Source: JBJXGF01 sp046153015 (GTDB taxonomy: Bacteria; Actinomycetota; Acidimicrobiia; Acidimicrobiales; CAIXPF01). Taken from it: a DNA stretch of 22,938 bases. The stretch lies in the NCBI GenBank assembly GCA_046153015.1, contig JBJXGF010000054.1:1-22938 (forward strand), given 5' to 3'. A model generated the notes under the pieces. It saw nothing but the letters and a program-made list of their open reading frames with translations, did not search any database and was not told the origin of the DNA. The position numbers and the translations under genes are program-made. Below, piece by piece: positions 6,645 through 14,930 of the stretch. The number at the start of each line of letters is the position of its first letter. The stretch's first letter is position 1.

Positions 6645-7886
6645 ATGTCGGCCATGACCGACCACCTCTCGGCCCACGAGCACGCCGCCCCGATGCAGGC
6701 CGGGGCCACCGGGCCGCTCCAGGGCATCCGGATCCTCGACCTGACCCACGCGCTGGCCGGCCCCTTCGGCGGGATGTTCCTCGCCGACCTCGGCGCCGAC
6801 GTGATCAAGGTCGAACCCCCTGGCGGCGAGGTGGTCCGCTACGCGGGGCCCTTCACGCTCGACGACGAGGAGCGCCGCTACGGCGCCCGGTTCGCCAACC
6901 GCAACCGGAACAAGCGCTCGATCGCGCTCGACCTCGCCGACGCCGCCGACCGCGAGCTGTTCCTCGAGCTGGTCGAGACCGCCGACGGGCTGATCGAGAA
7001 CATGCGGGCCGGCGTGCTCGACCGCCTGGGCGTGGGCTGGGAGGTGCTCCACCAGCGCAACCCGCGCCTCGTGTACGCCGCCGTGCGGGGCTTCGGCGAC
7101 CCCCGGACCGGCAACAGCCCCTACGCCGAATGGCCGGCGTACGACGCGATCGCGCAGGCGATGGGCGGCATGGTCGCCGCCACCGGGCCCGACGAGCACA
7201 ACCCGATGCGGGTGGGCCCGGCGGTGGGCGACACGGTGCCGGGTCTGATGGGCGCCTTCGGGCTGCTGGCCGCGATCGTGCACGCGCAGCGCACCGGCGA
7301 GGGCCAGTTCGTCGACGTGGCCATGGTCGACTCGATCATGTCGCTCTGCGAGGGCAGCCAGATGCTGTACTCGTACATGGGCCGGGCGATGAAGCCGCGG
7401 GGCAACGCGGTGGAGGGCATCTCCCCCTTCGACATCTACCCGACTGCCGACGGGCACTGCGCGGTGGCCGCGCCGACCGAGCGGCACTGGCCGCTGCTGT
7501 GCGAGGCGATCGGCCGGCCCGACCTGGTCGACGACGAGCGCACCCGCAACAACCGCATGCGCATCCGCAACAAGGCGGTGGTGGACGAGGCGATCGGCGG
7601 TTGGGCGGCGCAGCTCACCACGGCCGAGGTGATGGCGGCGCTCGGCGACAAGGTGCCGGTCGGGCCGGTGTACGAGGCGAAGGACTGGGTGGAGGACCCG
7701 CACGTGGCCGCCCGGGAGATGCTGGTGCGCATCGACCACGAGCACCACCGCCCGACCGTGCAGCTCAACTGCCCCATCAAGTTCACCGCCACCCCGGCGG
7801 GGATCTACCGCCGCCCCTCCGCGCTCGACGAGCACGGCGACGAGATCCGCGCCGAGCTGGCCAAACGCCGCGCCGAACGGAGCTGA
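6645..7886 (+). CDS. Class III (CaiB/BaiF family) CoA-transferase
   Basis: 413 aa, complete. Family landmarks: GIRILDLTHALAGPFGGMFL and ADLGADVIKVEPPGGE near the N-terminus, NRNKRSIALDL, and WPAYDAIAQAMGG containing Asp167, the residue that forms the acyl-anhydride intermediate in formyl-CoA and carnitine CoA-transferases. GEGQFVDVAMVDSIMSL and the C-terminal VGPVYEAKDWVEDPHVAAR also fit. It moves CoA between carboxylic acids in catabolic routes; the substrate is not predictable. The ATG at 6645 is preceded by a GGGG; ATG 6654 is a second option. It is divergent from the deacetylase-like genes and convergent with lysA (nine bases apart). It is the only plus-strand gene in the left block. Confidence 0.9.
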   Translation: MSAMTDHLSAHEHAAPMQAGATGPLQGIRILDLTHALAGPFGGMFLADLGADVIKVEPPGGEVVRYAGPFTLDDEERRYGARFANRNRNKRSIALDLADAADRELFLELVETADGLIENMRAGVLDRLGVGWEVLHQRNPRLVYAAVRGFGDPRTGNSPYAEWPAYDAIAQAMGGMVAATGPDEHNPMRVGPAVGDTVPGLMGAFGLLAAIVHAQRTGEGQFVDVAMVDSIMSLCEGSQMLYSYMGRAMKPRGNAVEGISPFDIYPTADGHCAVAAPTERHWPLLCEAIGRPDLVDDERTRNNRMRIRNKAVVDEAIGGWAAQLTTAEVMAALGDKVPVGPVYEAKDWVEDPHVAAREMLVRIDHEHHRPTVQLNCPIKFTATPAGIYRRPSALDEHGDEIRAELAKRRAERS

Positions 7887-7895
7887 CGGGGCGGC

Positions 7896-9167
7896 TCACA
7901 GGTCGTTGCTGGTGAGGTCCGCGTAGGTTTCCCGGCGCACGACCACGCGGGCGTCGCCGTTGCGGGCGAAGACCACCGCGGGGCGCGGCAGCTTGTTGTA
8001 GTTGGAGCCCATCGAGTGCCCGTAGGCGCCGGTGACCGGGGTGGCGGCCACGTCGCCCACGTTCACGTCGGCGGGCAGCCGCGCCTCGCGCACCAGCACG
8101 TCGCCCGATTCGCAGTGCTTGCCCACCAGGCGCACCACCCGGTCGCGGTCCGCCTCGACCGCCCGGGGCAGGAACGTCTCGTAGTCGCTGCCGTAGAGCG
8201 CCGGGCGGGGGTTGTCGATCATCCCGCCGTCGACCGCCACGTAGGTCCGCACCCCGGGGATGTCCTTGATCGTGCCGACCGTGTAGAGGGTGACGGCGGC
8301 GGCGGCCACGATCGAACGGCCCGGCTCGGCGCACACCCGGGCGGTGATGCCGGCCCCGGCGCACGCCGCCCGCACCCGCGCCCCCCACTCGGTGATGGTC
8401 TCGGAGCGCTCGCCCTCCACGTAGGCCACGCCGAGCCCGCCGCCGATCGACAGCTCGGGCAGGCCGAGCGGGTTGAAGAACGGGGCGATCACCTCGAGGG
8501 CGCGGGCGAAGGACTCGGCCAGGAAGATCTGCGAGCCCACGTGGGCGTGGATGCCGACCAGCTCGACCGAGCGCAGGGCCCGGGCCCGTTCCACCGCCGC
8601 CAGCGCCTGTCCGGTGGGGATGCCGAAGCCGAACTTGGAGTCCACCTGACCGGTCTGCACGTACTCGTGGGTGTGCGCCTCGACCCCGGGCGTGACCCGC
8701 AGCAGCACCTTCGGCACGATCGGCAGCTCGCCGGCGAGGGCCTCGAGCCGGTCGAGCTCGTCGAAGGAGTCCACCACCACCCGCCCCACGCCCTGCGCCA
8801 GCGCGTAGCGGAGCTCCTCGACCGACTTGTTGTTGCCGTGCAGCACCGCCCGCGGCGCAGGCACGCCGGCCGACACGCACACGAACAGCTCCCCGCCGCT
8901 CGCCACGTCGAGCTCGAGGCCCTCCTCGCTCACGAGGCGGGCCATCGCCTTGCACAGGAACGCCTTGGCGGCGTAGGCCACGTTGCCGGCGCCGAACGCC
9001 GCGACCGCCTCCCGGCAGCGGGCCCGCACGTGGTCCTCGTCGTACACGAACAGCGGGGTGCCGAACTCGGCCGCCAGCTCGAGGGTGTCGCAGCCGGCCA
9101 CGAGGAGCTGGCCGTGCGGGCCTACTGCGGCGTTGTCGGGCAGCAGCCGACGGGCCAACGCGCCCAT
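7896..9167 (-). CDS. lysA: Diaminopimelate decarboxylase
   Basis: 423 aa, fold type III PLP enzyme; decarboxylates meso-diaminopimelate to lysine, the last step of the pathway. Seen: PLP-linked Lys68 in NVAYAAKAFLCKAM, ELDVASGGEL, GIHAHVGSQIF (205-215), the phosphate-binding loop SIGGGLG (240-246), CAEPGRSIV, and KHCESGDVL with Cys352, expected to reach across the dimer interface. The start ATG at 9167 is four bases after the argS stop, the argS-lysA arrangement well known in actinomycetes. In many relatives hom follows directly; here a deacetylase/CoA-transferase cassette separates them. Confidence 0.96.
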   Translation of the reverse strand: MGALARRLLPDNAAVGPHGQLLVAGCDTLELAAEFGTPLFVYDEDHVRARCREAVAAFGAGNVAYAAKAFLCKAMARLVSEEGLELDVASGGELFVCVSAGVPAPRAVLHGNNKSVEELRYALAQGVGRVVVDSFDELDRLEALAGELPIVPKVLLRVTPGVEAHTHEYVQTGQVDSKFGFGIPTGQALAAVERARALRSVELVGIHAHVGSQIFLAESFARALEVIAPFFNPLGLPELSIGGGLGVAYVEGERSETITEWGARVRAACAGAGITARVCAEPGRSIVAAAAVTLYTVGTIKDIPGVRTYVAVDGGMIDNPRPALYGSDYETFLPRAVEADRDRVVRLVGKHCESGDVLVREARLPADVNVGDVAATPVTGAYGHSMGSNYNKLPRPAVVFARNGDARVVVRRETYADLTSNDL

Positions 9168-9171
9168 CGGC

Positions 9172-10779
9172 TCACATGCTCTCGGGCGCGCTGACCCCGA
9201 GCAGGTCGAGCCCCACGGCGATGCCGATGCGGGCCGCCTCCACCAGCTGGAGCCGGGCCTGGGTGAGCGCGGGGTCGATCCCTTCGCCCATCACCCGGCA
9301 GTCGTGGTAGAAGCCGTGGAAGGCGCCGGCCAGCTCCCGCACCCAGGTGGTGACCTTGTGCGGGGCCCGCTCCCGGCAGGCCAGGGCCACCACGTCGGGC
9401 AGCTCGTGGAGGACCCGCAGCACGTCGAGCTCGCGCTCGTGGGTGAGCAGGCTCAGGTCGGCCTGCTCGACCGGTCCCCGCGCCGCGCCTCGCTCGTCGG
9501 CGACCTTGCCCATCGAGTGAATCCGGGCGTTGGCGTACTGCACGTAGAACACCGGGTTCTCGTTGGCCTGGCTCTTCACCACGTCGAAGTCGAAGGTCTG
9601 CTTGGTGTCGACCGACTGCAGCAGGTAGGTGAGCCGCGCCGCGTCGGGCCCCACCTCGTCGAGCACGTCGTCGAGGGTGATGATGTCGCCCTTGCGCTTG
9701 GAGAGGCGCACCTCCTCGCCGCCTTGGACCAGGCGCACGAGCTGGGTGATCACCACGTCGAACTCGGCCGGGTCGTGGCCGAGGGCGCCGAGCGCGGCCC
9801 GCATGCGGGGCACGTAGCCGTGGTGGTCGGCCCCCCACACGTCGATCAGCAGGTTGAAGCCGCGGGCGAGCTTGTCGCGGTGGTAGGCGATGTCGGGGAG
9901 GAGGTAGGTGAAGTCCCCGTCGGACTTGACCAGCACGCGGTCCTTGTCGTCGCCGAATGCGCTGGAGCGCAGCCACACCGCCCCGTCGGCCTCGTAGACC
10001 ATGTCGCGGGCGCGCAGATCCTCGAGGGTCACCTCGATGGCGCCTGAGGCCACCATCTCGCGCTCGCTGAACCACACGTCGAACTCGATGCCGAACCGGG
10101 CGAGGGTGGCGCGCTGGTCGGCCAGGGCGCGGGCGTAGCCCCACTCCAGCGGGTCGGCGCCGGCGGGCAGATCCTTCGCCCAGTCGACGATGTAGTCGCC
10201 GGCGTAGCCGCCCTCGGGCAGCGCCGCGCCGGCGCGCCGGGCGGCCAGCGAGGCGGCGAAGCTCTCCATCTGCACGCCGCGGTCGTTGAGGTAGAACTCG
10301 CGGGTCACCGCGTAGCCGCAGCGGGCGAGGATGCGGGCCAGCGCGTCGCCGTACGCGGCGCCGCGGCCGTGGCCGGCGTGGAGGGGCCCGGTGGGGTTGG
10401 CGGAGACGAACTCCACGTTGACCCGCGTGCCCGTGCCGAACTCGTGCCGGGCGAAGCCCGCCTCGCCGGCGCCGAGCACGTCTCGCACCACGTCGTGCAG
10501 CCACGTGTCGCGCAGGCGGAAGTTCACGAAACCGGGCCCGGCCACCTCGACCCCCGCCACGTGGGGGGGCGGCGCCTGCGTGAGCGCGTCGGCCAGGGCG
10601 AGGGCCAGCTCCCGGGGGTTGCGCCCGGCGCGTTTGGCCGACGCCAGCGCGGCGTTGGTGGACCAGTCGCCGTGCTCGCGTCGCGCCGGGCGCTCCAGGC
10701 TCACGCTCTCGGGCAGCGGGTCGACCCCGAGCCCGGCGAGCGCATCGAGCACGGCGGCGGCGAGCGACTCCCGGATCAT
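9172..10779 (-). CDS. argS: Arginyl-tRNA synthetase
   Basis: 535 aa, class Ia aminoacyl-tRNA synthetase that charges tRNA-Arg. An N-terminal tRNA-binding domain is followed by FVSANPTGPLHAGHGRG with the HIGH-type motif HAGH (134-137). The KMSKS-type loop is degenerate, RLSKRKG (358-364). A C-terminal DALR anticodon-binding domain follows, ending GLDLLGVSAPESM. It is the first gene of the argS-lysA pair. It diverges from a tRNA-Arg(CCG) gene 116 bases away, so the synthetase lies beside one of its own substrates. Confidence 0.96.
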   Translation of the reverse strand: MIRESLAAAVLDALAGLGVDPLPESVSLERPARREHGDWSTNAALASAKRAGRNPRELALALADALTQAPPPHVAGVEVAGPGFVNFRLRDTWLHDVVRDVLGAGEAGFARHEFGTGTRVNVEFVSANPTGPLHAGHGRGAAYGDALARILARCGYAVTREFYLNDRGVQMESFAASLAARRAGAALPEGGYAGDYIVDWAKDLPAGADPLEWGYARALADQRATLARFGIEFDVWFSEREMVASGAIEVTLEDLRARDMVYEADGAVWLRSSAFGDDKDRVLVKSDGDFTYLLPDIAYHRDKLARGFNLLIDVWGADHHGYVPRMRAALGALGHDPAEFDVVITQLVRLVQGGEEVRLSKRKGDIITLDDVLDEVGPDAARLTYLLQSVDTKQTFDFDVVKSQANENPVFYVQYANARIHSMGKVADERGAARGPVEQADLSLLTHERELDVLRVLHELPDVVALACRERAPHKVTTWVRELAGAFHGFYHDCRVMGEGIDPALTQARLQLVEAARIGIAVGLDLLGVSAPESM

Positions 10780-10787
10780 CGCCGGTC

Positions 10788-10793
10788 ACCCTA
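10788..10793 (-). promoter_or_regulatory. Candidate -10 element for argS
   Basis: TAGGGT on the minus strand fits the actinobacterial TANNNT pattern and ends eight bases before the argS ATG. If used, it would give a nearly leaderless transcript. It lies inside the small inverted repeat CCGGT-N6-ACCGG. No clear -35 is seen; this is inference. Confidence 0.3.
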
Positions 10794-10895
10794 CCGGCCG
10801 CTGCGGCCGCACTTGGGAACTGGCTCCTGCGCCGGCGCCGGGGGCACTAGAGTTGCGGGGCGATCACGGGCCGTGACGCCGGCGCTGCGGCCCGA

Positions 10896-10967
10896 GCCCT
10901 CGTAGCTCAGGGGATAGAGCAGCGGCCTCCGGAGCCGTGTGCGCAGGTTCGAATCCTGCCGAGGGCG
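10896..10967 (+). tRNA. tRNA-Arg (anticodon CCG)
   Basis: A full cloverleaf can be drawn. The acceptor GCCCTCG (10896-10902) pairs with CGAGGGC (10960-10966), and G10967 is the discriminator. The D stem GCTC/GAGC is at 10905-10908 and 10917-10920. The anticodon stem GCGGC/GCCGT closes the loop CTCCGGA with anticodon CCG at 10929-10931. The T arm is GCAGG-TTCGAAT-CCTGC. CCA is not encoded. It decodes the Arg codon CGG. The 3' part, from the D stem onward, is the attachment site of the element to its right. Confidence 0.95.
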
Positions 10968-11007
10968 CTCCCCGATTCCCGCCCTGACCAGCGCAAACCC
11001 GCAGGTC
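10916..11007 (+). repeat. attL: left attachment repeat of the integrative element
   Basis: These 92 bases recur at 19610-19701 with one mismatch (A10933 versus G19627), a constant offset of 8694. The repeat begins in the tRNA D arm, covers the anticodon and T arms and runs about 40 bases past the tRNA. Duplication of a tRNA 3' end is the standard footprint of tyrosine-recombinase integration. The exact crossover base cannot be fixed from one sequence. Confidence 0.92.
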
Positions 11008-11012
11008 AGGGC
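10981..11012 (+). terminator. Hairpin downstream of tRNA-Arg
   Basis: GCCCTGACC (10981-10989) and GGTCAGGGC (11004-11012) form a perfect 9-bp stem with a 14-base loop, starting 14 bases after the tRNA. There is no strong T-tract. The right arm can alternatively pair (GGTCAG/CTGACC) with 11023-11028. The att repeat ends inside the right arm; the attR copy keeps the stem with one T-T mismatch. Confidence 0.5.
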
Positions 11013-11063
11013 AGAGTGCGCTCTGACCCTCACTTTCCCCGATTCCCCCTGTTTTGCCGCAGC

Positions 11064-11085
11064 GATTGGGAGGAGATTGGGAGGA
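11064..11085. repeat. Tandem 11-bp repeat near attL (possible integrase arm sites)
   Basis: GATTGGGAGGA is repeated twice head to tail. A degenerate pair (CTTGGAGGA then GATTGGGACGA, 19751-19770) lies at the same distance past the attR copy. Paired direct repeats next to a core site resemble arm-type binding sites of tyrosine recombinases; this role is inferred. Confidence 0.4.
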
Positions 11086-11114
11086 ACCGGCGTCGTGGCG
11101 GCCTGGAAGTGCGA

Positions 11115-11445
11115 TCAGCTGGGGCGCCGTCGCGCGATGGCCGCCTGCCAGCTTTCGCCTCGTGAGCTAGTGCGGGACGTCGATGCGGCCGCCGCCTTGG
11201 AGGCCCACCTCGAGGAAACCAGACCGGAGCGCCCGCGCGCTGAGCGCCGTTCGATGGAGAACCACCAGAACGACGGTGACGTTGTCGAGCGTCTCGGGCA
11301 AGACGGTTGCCGGGATCGCGCCCACGCGAATCTCGAACGGGCTCTCGACGACGATCGATTCCCGTCGTCGCACAGGACACCGATGCGGAAGTCAAGCCGC
11401 AGTTGATCGACATGCCGGCTCGGCCGGCGCCAGCACCCATCCCTC
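11115..11445 (-). pseudogene. Frameshifted remnant of a DUF6188-like protein
   Basis: Reading successive minus-strand frames gives one plausible small protein: GWVLAPAE, then HVDQLRLDFRIGVLCDDG, then ESIVVESPFEIRVGAIPATV, then LSARALRSGFLEVGLQGGGRIDVPH, then ESWQAAIARR. This resembles DUF6188-type actinobacterial proteins, which have a two-lobed beta fold and unknown function and often occur near mobile DNA. At least two frame changes are needed (near the CDDG segment and after VPH), so no single frame encodes it. The family name is from memory of the pattern and is tentative. Confidence 0.4.
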
Positions 11446-11782
11446 CGCTTCCTCGCCGAAGGCATCTGGCACGCACTCCAGGATGCAACTTCGCCCTGAG
11501 TCGGTGCCAGCATCGCTCACCAAGGGTCGGCCGTGAAACAACCCAGGCCGTCGTGTGAGCACCTTCGCCGTGCCCGTCGACCTCATACTCGCTTTCGGCG
11601 GGGTGCGCATCAAGCCCGTGGAGGCGCTCGAACCGGCCGTCGAACCCTTGCGAGCGCGGCCGGGTGATGACGTAGAGGCCGCCGGTGGAGCCCTTGCGGT
11701 CGTCGGTGACCTCGATGAAGAAGCCGGGCCGCTCGTACGGGCCGGGGTGCAGCGGGCCCACTCTGGCGGCCGGGCGTCGCAC
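11446..11782 (-). pseudogene. Degraded unknown small gene
   Basis: One minus-strand frame has protein-like composition: GPYERPGFFIEVTDDRKGST, then GGLYVITRPRSQGFDGRFER, then HGLDAHPAESEYEVDGHGEG. The likely continuation, LVSDAGTDSGRSCILECVPD, then AFGEEAEGW, is in another frame, so a frame change lies around 11530. I do not recognise it. The opposite strand is also open but reads as an antisense shadow. It may be the 5' part of the same gene as the DUF6188-like remnant or a separate upstream gene. Confidence 0.35.
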
Positions 11783-12037
11783 TTCGCCGGAAGTCGAGCG
11801 CCATCTGGCGGGCTCGCTGCCGCTGATCCCGGGCGGTTCTTTTGTCTCGCGCGTCCTGTTGTATTTGGTCGGCCGGTTCAGTTTCCCCGGTCCGTCCCCC
11901 GACCCGGACGTGTGGCGTCTACCTCGTCCGGCGAACTCATCGGCTCGGTGGCCTCGGTCCGCCCGTCCAACAGCGGGTCAGCGAGCGTGGGCGGCCTGCT
12001 CGGCGGGGTCATCGGCCGCCAAATAGCCGCCCCGGTT

Positions 12038-12832
12038 TCAGGTCGGCGTGCGGCCTGAAACGTAACGAGCCGTCGCCCCGAGCGAGAACCCGCCGTTCGG
12101 CGAGCCGACTCGGGCGAACAGCCCCTGACGCACGAGTTCCTGCTGGTCGCTGGCCAGACCGACGCAGTACGCCCCTGCCGGACCTATACCGCCCAGGAAG
12201 CCGGACCAGAGTTCGTCGAACCCGCTGTACGTCGTCGTGACGTGCAGCGGTGTCTCCCGTACAGCCGTGAAACCTGCTTCGGCGAACAACGCGGCAATCT
12301 CGCCGGCGCCGCCGAACCGGAGCGCACGGGCCTCGTCGGGCGCATCCGGGTCAGCGGCAAGTGCCGCGTCCCAGAAATGCCGAAGCATCTCCATCTCGTC
12401 GGCGAAATCCCAGACGCACGCAGCGACGAGCCCGCCGGGGCGTGCCACACGGCCCATCTCCCGCGCGGCCTGCGTCGCATCGGTGACGAAGTGCAGGACG
12501 AGTTGCGCGAACACGCCATCGAAACGGCCGTCCTCATATGGCAGTTCCTCGGCGCGAGCCTGTCGCACGTCGACGCCGCGGTGCCGGGCGATGCATTCGG
12601 CGACGAAAGGGGGCGAGGGGTCGCACGCGAACACCGCGCCGGGGCCGAGCCGCTCGACGAGTTCGCCGGTCAGAGCCCCCGGCCCGCAGCCGACATCCAG
12701 CGCCACCTGGCCTACAGCAACACCGGCGGCATCCGCGAACGCCCCGGCGAGCGGGCCCGAGTACCGGCCCATGAAAAGGTCGTAGGCGTTTCCGCTCGTC
12801 TGAAACGATCTGGCTCCCTCGGCTGGTTCCAT
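12038..12832 (-). CDS. SAM-dependent class I methyltransferase
   Basis: 264 aa, intact. The SAM-binding motif I is VALDVGCGPGALTGEL (about 43-58), followed by an acidic residue after the second strand (VFACDPSPPFVAECI). EELPYEDGRFDGVFAQLVLHF and REMGRVARPGGLVAACVWDF are the usual post-motifs of the Methyltransf_11 group. The substrate is unknown; ubiquinone-type, antibiotic-resistance and small-molecule enzymes share this pattern. A strong Shine-Dalgarno (GAGGAGG) lies six bases upstream of the ATG at 12832. It is the only intact cargo gene away from the int end of the element. Confidence 0.85.
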   Translation of the reverse strand: MEPAEGARSFQTSGNAYDLFMGRYSGPLAGAFADAAGVAVGQVALDVGCGPGALTGELVERLGPGAVFACDPSPPFVAECIARHRGVDVRQARAEELPYEDGRFDGVFAQLVLHFVTDATQAAREMGRVARPGGLVAACVWDFADEMEMLRHFWDAALAADPDAPDEARALRFGGAGEIAALFAEAGFTAVRETPLHVTTTYSGFDELWSGFLGGIGPAGAYCVGLASDQQELVRQGLFARVGSPNGGFSLGATARYVSGRTPT

Positions 12833-13165
12833 TGGTTGCCTCCTCGTCGTGTCGACCGTACACCTATCCCCCGGACTCCTGTAGCGGCTAAAGCCAGGTG
12901 GGTTTGTATCGAACTTGCAGCGCCCGTGTTCGGCCCGACTGGCGCCACCTTCGGCTCGGCCGGCCGCGAACCGCCATCACGCTGCGCGCGCCCTGGTGCC
13001 GGGCCGGGGAAGACTCCATGCGCGCATCACGCCGGTTATCGGGCGAGTGGGCCTGGCATGCAAGTTGCCAAGGTAGGCGCCGCGTACCCCTGCGATCTGG
13101 GGACAGAAGTCGGGTGCTTCGATCCGCCGGCCTGCTCACGTGACCGGGTCAACGTCACGGCCGCG
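12833..13165. other. Intergenic region upstream of the methyltransferase gene
   Basis: No credible gene. An inverted repeat CGTGAC-N9-GTCACG lies at 13139-13159, just past the stop of the broken acyl-CoA-dehydrogenase-like gene; it could be a weak terminator stem or an operator. Nothing else is evident. Confidence 0.35.
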
Positions 13166-14345
13166 TTAGAAGCGGGGATCGAGGGGGTCGATTCCCATGT
13201 ATGAGCGCCCGACATCGACCTCGGTCTGACACCACATCTGTCGGCCTTGTGCGAGCCCATGTAGGTCTTTCCAGAACCCGCCAATCGGACAGGCGTCAAG
13301 TAAAGAGTCGACACCACCCGCTTCGTAGACAGCGTCCCCGACGGCAACAGCCACGGTCAGTGCGTGAAAATGGGCCGCCCACATCGGCGCTCGTACGCTC
13401 TGCGGTACTCCCCCGTTTTCCGCGGCAGCGGCCACCGATCGGGCTGCCTCATAGAAAAGCAGACGGGCCGACCGCAGGTTGGCCTCGGCCTCGCCGACGA
13501 TCTCGCCGACCCTTGGCACTTCGCGGAGCATGACGCGCCGCGCCGCGGAGAACCGTGAACTCGACAAGGCCACCAGAGCGTTGAGCGCGCCCCGAGCCAT
13601 CCCGAGCATGACGGCGGCCACGCCGGGCTGCAGCGCCATGGCCGGGGGCACCCGATACAGCGCATCGTCGTATCGGGCGGGCTGGAGAAGGCGAGACGTG
13701 ACCAACTCGTCGGGAACGAACGAGTCAGCGACGGAGACCGCGTTGCTTGCCGTAGCCCTCATCGCGCTGGCATACCAGGTGTCCTCCACGGTGACCGCCT
13801 CCGCCGGCACGAACAGGTTCCGGACATCTGCCGGCAGCACCTCGGCACGGCCGTGGGCTACGGTTTCGCCGGTGGTCGTCGCGGTCAGAAAGAACCAGGC
13901 CGCGCACGGAGAGCCACTCACAACGGGCCACCCTCCGTTCAACACATACCCACCCTCCGTTCGACGGGCCGTGTTCGAACCGACGACGTTGGAGAACCCC
14001 ACATAGGCCCGCGGACCCGCCAGGACCTTCCTCCCGGCCGCCGGGTCGAGACGTGCAAGCCCAAGGGCCGGTGGTCGCGCGTTGAACGCATACCATGCGG
14101 CCGCGGGGTCGACCTCCCCGAGCTTCTCCAGGACCTCGAACTGGACTACGAGCGGCGCCTGCTCGCCGCCGAGGCAGCGCCATGCGGAGGATCCCGGCGT
14201 CCGCCAGGGCGTGAACAACCTCATCGGGTACACGCCGTAGCAGCTCACCCTGCGACCGGCCTGCCCGCAACAAGTCCCCGAGGTCTCTGACCGAAGCCAG
14301 AAGCCGATGTTCGGGCTCACCCATGTCGGCCACCATCCCCTCCAC
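13166..14345 (-). pseudogene. Acyl-CoA dehydrogenase superfamily (flavin monooxygenase-like) gene with a frameshift
   Basis: Two frames join into one protein of about 390 residues. The first encodes MVADMGEPEHRLLASVRDLG, then VPDEVVHALADAGILRMALP. The second continues LGGEQAPLVVQFEVLEKLGE, VDPAAAWYAFNAR, GGYVLNGGWPVVSGS, and a C-terminal helical domain ending DLHGLAQGRQMWCQTEVDVG. The break is near 14176, where a few bases appear lost between MALP and LGGE. This layout (N-terminal helical, middle beta, C-terminal helical) fits the acyl-CoA dehydrogenase fold, closest in feel to two-component flavin hydroxylases (HpaH/HsaA type). The start may be GTG 14345 or the ATGs at 14336 or 14324. The gene is probably inactive unless the shift is a sequencing error. 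Confidence 0.7.
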
Positions 14346-14930
14346 CTGGTGCGCAAAGCGACAACCGGCGCCACCCTAGCTCGACGTCGTCGACCGTTCC
14401 GTGCCGGACGCTGGCAAAAGCGTATTCGCACGGGCCCCGACAACGAGACGCTCGTGTCGGGTCTGCACGGCCGTAATTGACGCGTGACGGACGCGCACAT
14501 GCTCGCCTGTCTAAGGAACAACCCGAGCAATCGCGGGCGTATCGCCAGGTGCCCGACGAGAGGGCTACGCCAAGTCCAAGGACACTCGCCTTCGGGCCGC
14601 CCCATCTGGCCGCTCCGTGGCGTCAGTCCAAGACAGGAGCCTCGTGCCGCTCACTGCCGACCTTCACCAGGGCGGAGCGCGAGAGCGATCCCCGAGCCGC
14701 GGAGACCAGCTGCAGGTTGCCCGGACTTGGGTGCTGTCCGACGACAGCGGTTGGCACGGCGACGCAATGGCAGACTTGTCCGTGGACGGGCGCCTTTACG
14801 CGTAGGGTCACCGAGCGCGAGCGCGGGTTTCAGCCGATGATGCGTTCGGGCGTCTCCTTCCAGGTGAACGAAGTGCGGAAGCGTGCGCCGGGCGGATGAC
14901 AGCGCTCGGGGTGCTCATTACACTTCGGGC
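14346..14930. other. Divergent intergenic region between two acyl-CoA-dehydrogenase-like genes
   Basis: 585 bases without a credible gene; short open frames here have no recognisable domain. A TACACT (14919-14924) ends six bases before the ATG at 14931 and fits a TANNNT -10 for a leaderless transcript. In this position one expects control sites for both flanking genes, but I see no clear operator palindrome and no regulator gene. Confidence 0.3.

Noticed and set aside
11555..12058. 167-residue plus-strand frame
   Set aside because: The minus strand in the same region has the more protein-like composition; the plus frame turns into Ser/Arg/Pro-rich noise.
14346..14930. Several short open frames in the divergent gap (for example ARTWVLSDDSGWHGDAM)
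   Set aside because: No start context, no recognisable domain, and competing frames on both strands; insufficient to call a gene.
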